NCBI GenBank assembly: GCA_963678705.1
Contig: OY783208.1
Span: 3,472,001-3,536,000 of the forward strand
Direction of reading: 5' to 3'
From: Panorpa germanica
Lineage: Eukaryota > Arthropoda > Insecta > Mecoptera > Panorpidae
DNA length: 64,000 nucleotides
In this document: in pieces, positions 21,884 through 33,900 of the stretch
How the letters are laid out: every line of letters starts with the position of its first letter
How positions within the stretch are numbered: position 1 is the first letter of the stretch
The notes under the pieces: model-generated
The model's input: only the letters and a program-made list of their open reading frames with translations
Database searches by the model: none
What the model was told of the DNA's origin: nothing
Program-made: the position numbers and the translations under genes

Positions 21884-21979
21884 TTCGAATAAATTCACTG
21901 TAGTCACTAGTAGTTCAATGTATTATACTTCTGATTAATGTAATAATAAACTTTATGCATAAAATGTGTTTGTTGTAAT

Positions 21980-23054
21980 AATGGGCTTGTACTATATATT
22001 GATAAAGTGGGTTACTAGAACCTCAAAAGGTAAATTATTTGTTAATAACTCCTTATATGTTAAGAGATATTAACAACTAAAAAAGTCATTTTGTCTCTTT
22101 AATTATTAAAGGGATTCAACGTTGTACACATTCCAAGTGCATGCGACATCACAATCCTAGTGTAAGGTTACCAACCTTACAGCTCATAAATCTCTGCTAT
22201 ATGTATTTATATATCAAAATATCAAATATTATTTACAGCTATTTCAAGGAACAATCAAATTTCAATATTATGTCTGCCTTAGCAGGGTTAAATAAAATGA
22301 AAACTTATTATTCTTTGACTTGACTTGATTATTTGACTACCAACAGCTACAAAACATTACCACAGCACTGACCTACTCAACAAATAACTGACATTACAAT
22401 GCATTTCACGTGATATAAATATGGCCGACCATTTCTAGCGCTAAAACTACAATTTAAATTTTTAATTGCTATATCTCCGTCAATAATTAGATATTTAATA
22501 AAATAGACACGCCAATACACATTTATTAACATCTATTTCAATTCCTGTTCCTGTTCATTGAAATAGCTAGGAGATATAGCAATTAAAAGTTTGAATTGTA
22601 GTTTTAGCGCTAGAAATGGTCGGCCATTTGTATGACGTGAAATGCATTTTAACGTCAGTTATTTGTTGAGTAGGTCAGTGCTGTGGTAATGTTTTGTAGC
22701 TGATGGTAGTCAAATAATCAAGTCAAATCAAAGAATAATAAGTTTTTATTTTATTTAATCCTGTTACGACAGACATAATATTGAAACTTTATTGTTTCTT
22801 GAAATAGCTGTAAATAATATTTGATATTTTGATCTGTAAGGTTGGCAGTGGTTGTGATGTCAAATGCATTTGGAATGTGTACAACGTTGAATCCCTTTAA
22901 TAATTAAAGGAAAAAATTACTTTTTTAATTGTTAATATCTCTTAACATATAAGGAGTTATTAACAAATAATTGAACATTTGAGGTTCTAGTAACTAACTT
23001 TATCAATATATAGTACACTTTTATAGAAATTAAGACATAGTACACAAGCCCATT
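21980..23054. mobile_element. Fold-back pair of MITE-1 copies
   Basis: A MITE-1 in reverse orientation (21980-about 22545) is followed head-to-head by a forward copy (about 22570-23054), so both outer ends are the same MITE-1 terminus (AATGGGCTTGTACTATATAT and the complement of TAGTACACAAGCCCATT). Both outer ends show the same unusual change next to the terminus (CTTGTACTAT instead of CTTGTGTCCTAT). The junction carries a short CTGTTCCTGTTC stretch. Confidence 0.8.
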
Positions 23055-23488
23055 ATAACGCCTGATAATTATGCTACTATACATACATGTAAATATTTTA
23101 TCCAAGCCTCACTCATTTTATACAAATAAATATATCTCAGTTATTTATATTTTTTTATTTAGAAATGTGAATAATGTTAAATATATAGGATAATAATTCA
23201 ATTGAAGTAAAGGAAAGTTTTTTTTGATTATCCTAAAGTGAATATTATTTCTGAAACTTATGTTTGGGTATGCAGACAAATAAATGAGGTTATGTGTATT
23301 GAGATAAAAATAACATAAATTTGATAATATATTAGTTTTTATATTATATCTTATACTTATTTACATATCATACTGTTTCCTTATATTTTTTATAAGTAAA
23401 GAAAATAAAAATATTTGAATTACTGTGAACTAACTAAGTAATGTTTTATGATTTTTGTTTCTGTCAACATTAGTTATTCATCGAGAAG
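23055..23488. other. 5' flank of the HARBI1-like gene
   Basis: AT-rich, no recognisable terminal inverted repeat of a Harbinger element found here. Confidence 0.35.
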
Positions 23489-26400
23489 ATGTCACCTGAA
23501 AATGTAGTGCTCCTTAGTGCGGCTTATATTTATTTATTAAAACGTAATCGTAAAAAAAAGAAAAGATATTGGGTTCGAAATTATTTATTGGAAAGAGAAA
23601 AAAATGTGAGACTTGATTCTTCTATATCAGATGAATCGTTTAATAGTTTTACACGAATGTCAAAAACAGATTTTGAACTATTATTAGAAATGATTGGACC
23701 GTCAATAACCAAACAATCAACGAATTTTCGAACTCCTGTCAATCCTGAATGTAGATTAGCAATAACATTAAAATATTTGGCAACTGGAAATTCATATACT
23801 TCACTTTCGTATATTTATAAAGTTTCAAAACAATTAATAAGCCAAATTATTCCAGAAGTTTGTGAAGTGTTGATAAATGTTTTGAAGGACTATGTCAAGG
23901 TAAGAATAAATTTGTAATCAATTCAAATAATAATACTTACTCACTAGATAATATAAATAATATATTACCTTCAAATATTATCTTATCTTTGCAATAAATT
24001 TACATTTTGTGGCATAAATTAAACTTAATAAAAACATTTTAAGAATATTTTACATTCATCATTGTAAATAAACGTATATAAATATACGTTAAATGTAACC
24101 TTTTTATTTAATTAAACAATTAATTTCTATTCAATTCGGTGGAAAATTGTTATACATTAGATGAAGGGTAAATATTCGATATAGCTACACCTTTTGTTTT
24201 GAATCTTATAAAAAAACTACTGCATTTTTGTATGTTTTATGGCGTTTGTTGTATACTAAGAACATGTACAAATCTTACGTAATATACATTATAACATTTT
24301 TTATTTAGGAAAAGACAATATTAATGGTTAAAGTTAAACGTCAAATTTGAGGTTAGAAATAATATGACATTGTTCTATATATTAATGAAAATGGTGTCAT
24401 ATTTCACATTTATTGGTCAACTTTAAGCATAAATATTGTCAATTTTTAATAAAAAAATGGTGTAAAGTATATTAACGTAGGATTTGTACATGTTTTTACT
24501 ATTTTAAAAGCGCCAGAAAGTATACGAAAGTGCAATAGTTTTTTTATAAGGTTCAAAACAAAAGGTGTAGCTATAATGAATAATTATCAGATAAAGTATT
24601 AAAATATTGGTTTAGGGTCTTCTGTAGAAGTGGCCCCCGCACAATTGCCTATTTTTCTCATAGTTGCGAAAAATATCTTAAATTCTAGAAATGTTATATT
24701 ACTTGTACTGATAAAGTTGATTTAATGTGATTTGTTTAAATAGTCACAATATTATTGAAGATATTAGCAACTAAAATAATCATTTAAAGAATTAGATAAT
24801 GTCATTGTACTATTTGTGTTAGAAAAATATATTTTAATGTTTGAATAAATACAACAATTGATTTAAGTTGGATATCTGAAAGAACTTTTTTTGAAATAAA
24901 AATGAACAGTATTAATTTAAATATTTTTCCTAAATCACTTATTATACATAGACAATTTTGGATCTTATTTAGGCCCCTATTTTATAACTGATTACTTGGC
25001 GTCTTTTAACTTCTGATGATTTTGCAAAGCCTTATATTTTATAAATTAGACTACTTATGCCCGCTTCAAGATTTATTTAAGGTTTTCTGATAGTTTGTGT
25101 AAACTTACACAGCTTAATTTGGAAAATATAGGCCTTAGAAAATCGTCAGAAGTTAACAGAGATCATGTAAGCTGTTACAAAATAGGAGCCTTAGATTAGC
25201 TGCACCTTTTGTTTTGAAAGTTGTAAAAGAACTATTACAGTTTAGAATATTTAACGGTGCTTTTAATATAGTCAAAATATGCACAATTCATTACGTATTA
25301 TTAATTATACCACTTTTAATTAAAAAAAAGACAATATTTATCGTTAAAGTTGTCCAATAATTGTGAAATATGATGTCACTTATATATGGAACAATGTCAT
25401 ATTATTTCTAACTTTATCCATTTATATTGTCTATTTCTAAATTAAACGTAGTATAATGTATATCAAGCAGTGATTTGTACATATTTTAAGTATACAACGA
25501 TCGTAAAAAAATATACGAAAATGCGGTAGCTTTTTTACAACTTTCAAAAGAAAAGGTGTGGGTAATCTAAACAATTATCAAATTTGTTTATTTTGGTTCA
25601 AAGTAAGATGTCATGCATTTAAAGGCTGAAATATTTAATGTCATATTCGTCCTTAGTTAAATGGGCTTGTGTCCTATGTCTTAATTTCTATAAAAGTGTA
25701 CTATATATTGATAAAGTGGGTTACTAGAATCTCAAATGTTCAATTATTTGTTAATAACTCCTTATATGTTAAGAGATATTAACAATTAAAAAAGTCATTT
25801 TTTCTCTTTAATTATCAAAGGGATTCAATGTTGTACACATTCCAAGTGCATGTGACATCACAATCCTTGTGTAAGATTACCATGGGCTTGTGTCCTCATT
25901 TTTTAGTGGTCGATTTTTCAATTGTTGATTGAAATTGTTGTTAATAATTGTATAATGGCGTGTCTATTTTATCAAATATCTAAATGTTAACGGAGATATA
26001 GCAATTAAAAATTAGAATTGTAGTTTTAGCGCTAGAAATGGTCGGCCATATTTGTATGACGTGAAATGCATTTTAACGTCAGTTATTTGTTGAGTAGGTC
26101 AGTGCTGTGGTAATGTTCTGTAGCTGTTGGTAGTCAGATAATCAATTCAAGTCAAAGAATAATAAGTTTTTATTTTATTTAACCCTGCTAAGGCAGACAT
26201 AATATTGAAATTTGATTGTTTCTTGAAATAGCTATAAATAATATTTGATATTTTGATATATAAATACATATAGCAGAGATTTATGAGCTGTAAGGTTAGT
26301 AACCTTACACAAGGATTGTGATGTCACATGCACTTGGAATGTGTACAACGTTGAATCCCTTTAATAATTAAAGAGACAAAATGACTTTTTTAATTGTTAA

Positions 26401-27662
26401 TATCTCTTAACATAGAAGGAGTTATTAAAAAATATTTGGACATTTGAGGTTCTAGTAACCCACTTTATCAATATGTAGTACACTTTTATAGAAATTAAAA
26501 CATAGGATACAAGCCAATAGCAATGTTTGAATTTCAGACTCTTTTTCCTATATTTGCTTGCTCCTTACTCCTCATTGTTTCTCTTACTTTACTATTTCCT
26601 CTTGACTCTCTTCCTTTACTATTTTATTATTGTCTCTATCTCCGTCATCCATCTCTTGTCCTTATCTCCTGTCCGCACATCCTCTATTTTTCTGAACTGA
26701 ACTTCTTTTAGTACTTCCTCTCTCTTCATATTCCCCATGCTCCATCCACCTCTTTCCTTCACTGCCTCCCTTTAATAGCTAAATATAAGTAGTCGAAATT
26801 CAATTTATGTTCAACCTCCCACATAACACCTTTAATAATTCAAACATTGTTTTGATTTCAGACTCCAAGCAATACACAAAAATGGAAAAATAAAGCTGAC
26901 GATTTTCAAACAATATGGAGTTTTCCACATTGCATTGGAGCCATCGATGGTAAGCATGTAAGAATTGAGATACCTACACACAGAGGCGTCGAATATCACA
27001 ACAATGAAGATATTTCCAGCATTATTCTCCTGTCTATAATCGATGCCAACTACAACTTTATATATGCCAATAGTTGCACCTACGGAAGATCTCTTGATTG
27101 TGAAAATATCGAAGACACTTCACTTTATAAAACAATGATTGAAAATTGTGTGAACATTCCACAACCGGAACCACTAATACCAGATGGAGTAGATATACCA
27201 TATGTATTTATCAGCGACAACGGATTTCCGTTATCCCAAAACATGCTGAAACCATATCCCGACAATGATGACCACGTTGTGAAGGAACACATGTTCAACT
27301 ACAGAATTTCCAAAGCACGAAGAGTTGTTGAAAATGTTTTTGGGAATATTAATGTTGTATTTCGCGTCTTCAGGAAGGCAATGTCACTTAAACCAGCGAA
27401 TTGTCAACGAGTTGTGATGAGTTGTGTTTATCTCCATAATTTTTTAATGCGAAATGAAAGTTCCAGAGCACTGTACGTCCCCTTTGAAACGTTTGACTAT
27501 GAAGATGCTGAAGGGATCACTGTAGAAGGATCTTGGAGAAGAGAATTGGATAAAACTAGCATGCTTAATGTGGAGGAGCAAGATTCTAATGCTGCAGAAT
27601 GTGATTTAGCTCTAAGGGATCAGTTTGCTGAATATTTTATGAGTCCAGAAGGAAGTAATTGA
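23489..27662 (+). CDS. HARBI1-like PIF/Harbinger transposase (two exons)
   Basis: Exon 1 is 23489-23899 and exon 2 is 26862-27662, joined by a GT-AG intron (donor AAG|GTAAGA, acceptor GATTTCAG). They join in frame to give 403 residues. Exon 1 has the N-terminal helical region typical of HARBI1-like proteins (RYWVRNYLLERE, FELLLEMIGPSI, RLAITLKYLATG, SKQLISQIIPEVCEV). Exon 2 is the DDE nuclease domain (DDE_Tnp_4 type): GAIDGKHVRI with the first Asp, VFISDNGFPL with the second Asp, and ARRVVENVFG with the Glu. All three catalytic acids are present. The usual G-x-SDG region is altered (TYGRSLDCENIED). No terminal repeats and no MADF/Myb partner gene were found, so it may be an old insertion or a host-retained gene. 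The intron holds R6, TTA-MITE and MITE-1 copies. Confidence 0.82.
24172..24588. mobile_element. R6 palindromic MITE in the HARBI1-like intron
   Basis: Ends ATTCGATATAGCTACACC and GGTGTAGCTATAATGAAT. Inverted arms extend into the core with GACATTGTTCTATATATTA. Confidence 0.8.
24972..25190. mobile_element. TTA-target MITE (GGCYCCTATTTT ends)
   Basis: 219 bp. The ends GGCCCCTATTTTATAACTG and (reverse strand) GGCTCCTATTTTGTAACAG are inverted repeats continuing through TTAACTTCTGA. TTA lies on both sides (24969-24971, 25191-25193). PIF/Harbinger-like. A partial relative lies near 36700-36805. Confidence 0.82.
25194..25568. repeat. Diverged R6-variant MITE
   Basis: Arms TTAGCTGCACCTTTTGTTTT and AAAAGAAAAGGTGTGGGTAA; the core keeps GGAACAATGTCATATTATTT. 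It starts directly after the TTA MITE. Confidence 0.65.
25660..26518. mobile_element. Truncated reverse MITE-1 followed by a complete forward MITE-1
   Basis: 25660-25880 is the first 220 bp of a reverse copy, cut at GTAAGATTACC. The complete forward copy (25881-26518) begins there with ATGGGCTTGTGTCCTCATTT and ends ACATAGGATACAAGCC. The rest of the first copy is not found beyond 26518, so this is more than simple nesting. Confidence 0.78.
26519..26861. other. Pyrimidine-rich intron end with a repeated acceptor-like motif
   Basis: 26535-26765 is strongly C/T-rich on the plus strand. TTTGAATTTCAGACTC (26525-26540) closely resembles the true acceptor at 26850-26866 (TTTTGATTTCAGACTC), so a decoy or duplicated acceptor sits about 325 bp upstream of exon 2. 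Confidence 0.45.
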
Positions 27663-27865
27663 AGTCTACTTCCTTTTTTGTATGGCTTTAATTTAAGAAA
27701 TGACTTTTTTAATGCATTTTTCTTGATTATAACATTAAATATATCATTGAACATTAAAAATAGTTTTTTCTTGATTTGCGAAGCTTCAATATTCTGCAAT
27801 TGCAATTATTAAAATATTGGTTATTAAACGTATATTGGCGTTTTTATTTTATACCTAAAACTTAA

Positions 27866-29137
27866 GGTGAAATGATACTTGGTCATTTTTTCTAGCGAAA
27901 TATAGATGGCGATACTATACAGCAGGTTAAATATTATCAAAAAAAACATGTTTTTTATGTTTAAATCGTTTTATGTAAGTAACTATAAACGCTAATCAAA
28001 ATCTAAAGCTGCAATTAGTTAGATGAATAACGTATCTACATTTTAAGCTTTCTTCCACTGACTTTTAATGAGTTGGAACCGCAAAAATAAGTTTTGAAAA
28101 TTAATATTGCTGTATTTTTTAGTTAAGGAGGTACAGGACGTTAACGAAAATGATGAAAACGTTGTGAAATTTGGAGGGTCGATACAAATAGTTAAAATAC
28201 ATGCTGTCTCAAAATTTTAGAGACCTAGGGTTCATTGTTTTCTTTTTATACATGATTAAAAATAGTCATTTTCCATACAAATCATAATTTTTAGCTCAAT
28301 TTCACCACATAATATAACTTTTAACTATAAAAAATGGTGACACGGCCTTCAAAAACTAGGTGTATATAAAAGAATCTTTTCTGTAACTATTCCAAAAAGA
28401 AAATTATCAAAAGGATACCTATTTACGAAAATATTTAAATAAAACCTTTAAGAAACAGTAAATGCCAAATTTATTATTCCTTTTTCAAAATATTTAATTT
28501 GTATTTAAATTGAATTAATATAAATTTGATATTAATTATAGGTAATTTTTAATTTATTAAACTATTATATGCATAAAAAATCATTTTAACAAACAAAAAG
28601 CAGTTTAATAGGGAATTGAAAAATTCATTTTCAATGGTACAGTCCCAATATTTGCTCGTCCCTCATGTACTTCGTATTTTGCATTTCGTATTACCTAGAG
28701 ATAAACTTTTTGCATTGACGGTACGTCTTGTACCTCCTTAAATTCCAATTTTTATATGACTGGGATATTATCTAATATATTTTTAAGTCTTAAGCGTAAG
28801 TTTGAGAACCATAATAAAGGTTATAAAATTTATGACAAACCCTTAGAAATGTTACCAGTCATATAAAAATTGGAATTTTAAGAAAATATATAAATATTCA
28901 TTTTCAAAATTTATTTTTGCGGTTCCAACTCATTAAAAGTCAGTGGAAGAAAGCTTAAAATGTAGATACGTTATTCATCTAACTAATTGCAGCTTTAGAT
29001 TTTGATTCACGTTTATAGTTACTTACATAAAACGATTTAAACATAAAAAAAACGTGATTTTTTTGATAATATTTAACCTGCTGTATAGTACCGCCATCTA
29101 TATTTCGGTAGAAAGAATGGCCTCAAGTAATCTATTT
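27866..29137. mobile_element. R4 palindromic MITE interrupted by R3
   Basis: The left arm starts TTAA|GGTGAAATGATACTTGG; the right arm (reversed) carries the complement of CCGCCATCTATATTTCGG and TTAACCTGCTGTATAGTA. Arms of about 260 bp are inverted repeats of each other and match the copy at 52635-53291. An R3 element sits at 28127-28737. The right end is diverged, so the limit is approximate. Confidence 0.8.
28127..28737. mobile_element. R3 MITE with TTAA duplication, nested in R4
   Basis: 611 bp. The ends GGAGGTACAGGACGTTAACG and the complement of GTACGTCTTGTACCTCC are inverted repeats; TTAA lies on both sides. The uninterrupted site is visible in the other R4 copy (TTCTAGTTAATTTTTCTCC, about 52888). 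TTAA duplication suggests a piggyBac-like mobiliser. The internal blocks GTCTCAAAATTTTAGAGACC and TACTTCGTATTTTGCATTTC are common to the family. Confidence 0.85.
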
Positions 29138-29421
29138 AAAGTTTGAATTTTATTTTCCTGGATGTAATGTTATTTCTAATTTTATGTCACAAAATTATAT
29201 TATGGATCAACGCAACAGCTGCTATATCTTTGTCGTTTGTCTTCGACTGTTTCAAAATAAAACAAATCACTGTTTTCAAAATAGTCTCCCTGGTGTAAAA
29301 CCGGCATTAGAACCACAATCCTTTAAAACACTATTTTATTATAAAAAATCAACATTTTAATAATTCCATATACCTAACAAATTCCATAAATATAAATTAA
29401 AAGTTCTAAAATATACTTTGC
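29138..29421. other. 3' flank of the serine-hydrolase-like gene
   Basis: AT-rich; presumably holds the 3' UTR of the minus-strand gene that ends at 29422. Confidence 0.4.
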
Positions 29422-30902
29422 TTATAAGGAACTACGAGTTTCATTTAAAAATTGATTAATAAAAGGGGCGACTACCTCAGGGGTGTTATTATGCACGTCA
29501 TGAGTACCGTCTACAGAAATTAATTCAAAACATTTATTTTTTTCCAATTCCTTTAAAAAAAGAGCATGATCTGTTACTCTATTTATTAATTTGGTATTAT
29601 TCGCCCGTATAATTAAAAGCGGAAAAGGATATTTAGGTGTCAATGTTTCTATTCGAAATTTCTCGTCTATTGGTGGACGTTGCAGCGCTTTGTTTCTTTG
29701 GTCCATGCTTAGATAAAACTTTCCATCGTCTGTAGGAATTGTGCAACGATTTAGTAGACATTTTGCAGCTTCTGGTTCGATACCTCGATTATTATTAAAC
29801 AATGAGATTAGCTCGTCCATTGTGTAACTTGGAGGTGGTAAGCCTGTCTTCATTTTAGTTTCAATCTGAAATAATAAATAGTTGTTACAATTTTGTATTT
29901 ACTTTTTCATATACAAAAAATAATAAAACCACTATCTTATAGAGTTTGAATATGATGTTATTGTTAAAATTAACAATTAAAGTGCGCATATTTCAAGCCT
30001 ACAAAGTATAACAAAGGAAGACATCGTTTTAACAGATATCTCGAAAACTTTGCTACAGATGTTTTGTTTTAAACGATTGTTTGATCCCTTTTTTCCAGGA
30101 TGATATTTCCAGATAGCTGCAGAGATGTGCACAAATAGTTCTCAAAAGTATTTAAATACAAAATAGACCAGGCTTCCATAGGAGTTTTGTTTGCAAACAG
30201 TTTACGATCTGCATATTTTGCAAAGAAACTCGTTTGGGAGCCTAGTCAATTGAATCTTCCGGTTACAATTGCAACAGTTTTCGAAATTAAAACTGATAAA
30301 AAAATTATCTAAACACTTCTATGGGACAGGAAAAGCTATCAGACTTGTCACTATTGTCTATAGAGGCAGAAAATTTGTAAAACTTAAATAGTCTTCAATT
30401 ACGAATGATTTAATAAATAAGTTCGCCGAACAAAAGGCAAGAAATGTGCATATTTGATTTGAATTGTTTGGCTAGCTTAGTTCCTAGGAGTATTAATTGT
30501 AAGTAATAACGTATAAACAATATATAATTAATTTAGTTGAATGCGAGCGTTTTTGTTTATTTTGTGAAAAATAAATAACCTGGAGTTGTCCAAGATGTTA
30601 AACAACCAACATCTGAGCTAGACTTTTGTTGTGGTCTTATATACAAAAAACTAGAAGGATTAATTATTCGATCTGCAGTTGAAAATTTTAACTTTAATAA
30701 AGGATGAATAACATAAACAATATATTGTATTTGTTTTTGTATTTTTTAGAACCTTGTATTTCTATGGTTCTCTTTAAAATAAATAATAGTATTTATTATT
30801 CAGTGGAACTTATTTAATTTTAACTATCATCGACTACGCTAGGCAACTGTTCTAATTTAAACTACTATTATTACGATACAACTTATTAAACAAAAAACAT
30901 AC

Positions 30903-30974
<72 letters not shown>

Positions 30975-33900
30975 GGATCGTAAAAATAAATCGAGCATAC
31001 AAAGTAGGCATAACTATAACATCCGAGCTAGAAAAGTCGTAAAAGAATGTGATTAATAAGTGTATATTGTGAACGGAAACCAAGTCAAAGGTTAAAGCAA
31101 TTAAAATGTGTGAAACTTTAAACCACTGATTGAATACGTGAAGGAATGTGCTTACCGAAATTAACTAAACGAATTCTCAAAAGTAATAAAAATAAACCGA
31201 TTAAATCTAGCTACAAACTAATGTAGGACTGAGTATATAATAACTAGAATTTGAGATGGTTTGTTCATTCATTGTTCTGTATTTGTAAAGTAAATACCAA
31301 CGTTTATATTGTAACCTTATTGTATTATTATCATCGTTATTATTTTATTAAATAAATGTATTAAACAAATTATGTGATTCTTTATCATCCTGACAAGAAA
31401 CTAAGATATTACATATTTGAATATTAATTGAATTGACATTTTCCCAAATACAAATAAGAGTACCTTGATTCCACATCAGATTAGCGGATCTTGTTTTCCA
31501 CATATATATTATATAAAAACAATATTTTCAATATTATAACGGTATAAAATAAATAAGCATACTAGTAATATAACTAGAAATTTCAAATCTCCTATATACT
31601 CTATTCCTTTTGAATCATTAATTAAACCTATGGATATATATATGAACACACAATTATTATCAAAAACATTTAATAATGCGATAAATAATGCAAAATTTTG
31701 TATTTAAATTATACTTTTGAAAACTATTTGTGCACATCTCAGGATAGCTGTTTATATTCAATGGGCTTGTGAACTCATTATTTTAATTGTTGATTGAAAT
31801 AAATGTTAATATGTATATTGGCGTATTTATTTTTTAAATACCTAACAAATATCTAAATGTTAATGGAGTTATAGCTATATCAAATTTGAGCTTCAGTTTT
31901 GCCGCTGGTTTTACAAGAAATAAGTAGTAATAAGGAATCGAGATTATTGTTCCTTTTTCTTTATTAATCAATGTACGTTAATTATTGAATTTTGTACAAC
32001 GTTGAATCCCTTTAATAATTAAAGAAACAAAATGACTTTTTTATTTGTTAATATCTCCTAACATATAAGGAGTTATTAACAAATAATTGAATATGTTTTG
32101 ACGACAAAGTTAATATATAATTATTTCTATAATTACTACATGATAAAATAACATTTAAAGAATACTTTGTAAAATTTTCATAAATAAATATCAAGAAATG
32201 AATCATTGACAGCGAATCTCCGCTGACATCACAAAGTAACATTAACAAAAGTAAGTCATAACTCATCACTGGATTATCTGAAATCAAAAAACCAAAAGGA
32301 TTTCATTAGTTGATAAGTTTCTGGAGGTCACCCTGTCGAGTTTTTTATTTTCTAATTAATTTTTCAATTTTTTCTAGCACTTAGAAGTCAAAATACCGAT
32401 TTTCATGAAACTTTGTTATTTTAAAATACGTCAAAATTAAAAAGAACTCGACAGCGTTACCTCGGCATTTATGTAAAGAAAGAGTGTGCAAAATTTCAAA
32501 AGGATCGGTGCAGTAGATTTTGGGCTAGAGAGGACATCGACTCTGAAAAACTCTATATCTCCGACAGTTTTATTCCAATCGACTTCAAATTTTCACACAA
32601 TAAACTTAATATGTTGTACATTCATATAAATAAATTGCGATACTTTATTTACGTATAGTTAAAATTAAAATTATAGAATAACACATGTAAGATAGGTAGC
32701 ATGTATTCCAGGCGTGATTTTTATTTTAGCGAAAATAAATATATACATACCTTAATAATTTTGTCATAATTGGTCATAAACCATTTCGAATATCCCAATG
32801 GTGAGACATTTACTGAATCTAAGATATCCAGCATAATTAAGCGTGTAAAACTTTCTGGATAAACTGCCCTCAAATGTAGGCCTATTATTCCTCCTAAGCT
32901 GTGCCCTAAATATATAAATTTCTTCCATCCGATATGATCAATAACTCTCTTGACGGAATACATCATGTCGTGATAAGAGGGCATCATTCCTCGCGGAAAA
33001 TGACTTGATTTTCCATGTCCCGGAAGGTCAATGCACAAATAATAAAAATAGTTTGGAAGCAGAGGAATCAGCCGGTCAAATGATCCTGCATTGTCATTAG
33101 TACCATGGACACAAAGAATTGGAGAATTTCCAGGATTTCCCCAACTTTTAGCTGAAACAAAATTAATCTTTGAAAAAACGATAGTGGTCGATTTTTTAAT
33201 TGGCTGATTTGACTTGATTATTTTGACTACCAACAGCTACAAAACATTACCACAGCACTGACCTACTCAACAAATAACTGACGTTAAAATGCATTTCACG
33301 TCATACAAATATGGCCGACTATTTCTAGCGCTAAAACTACAATTCAAATTTTTAATTGCTATATCTTCGTCAACATTTAGATATTTAATGAAACAGACAC
33401 GCCAATACACATTTATTAACATCAAGTTCAATCAACAATTGAAAAATCGATCACTAAAAATGAGGACACAAGCCCATATAGACTAATAAACTATCGATTT
33501 TATTTCATTATGGAAAGGAAGAATGTAGAAAAAATTACAAATTTTGTTTCCTTTTATAACTATATCTGATTAAAATCTCTTAAAATATAGCGAATTAATA
33601 ATAAATTATTAAATATTTGAGGTTTTGATAGCTAAACTTTGTTATATGTGGGTCCATAGAATAAAAGACACTTTTTATATACTTAGAAAACTGAATTTCC
33701 ACCTTATTGTTTAAGAATATGTACATTATCTAATATTTTCTTCTTTTCGATATAGCTACACCTTTTGTTTGGAATATTATAAAAAAACTACTGCATTTTT
33801 GTATGTTTTATGGCGTTTGTTATATACTTAAAACATGTACAAATCTTACGTAATATACATTATACCATTTTTTATTTAAGAAAAGACAATATTAATGGTT

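Noticed and set aside
30886..31083. Open frame through the TA repeat
   Set aside because: A microsatellite translation (alternating Ile-Tyr), not a gene.
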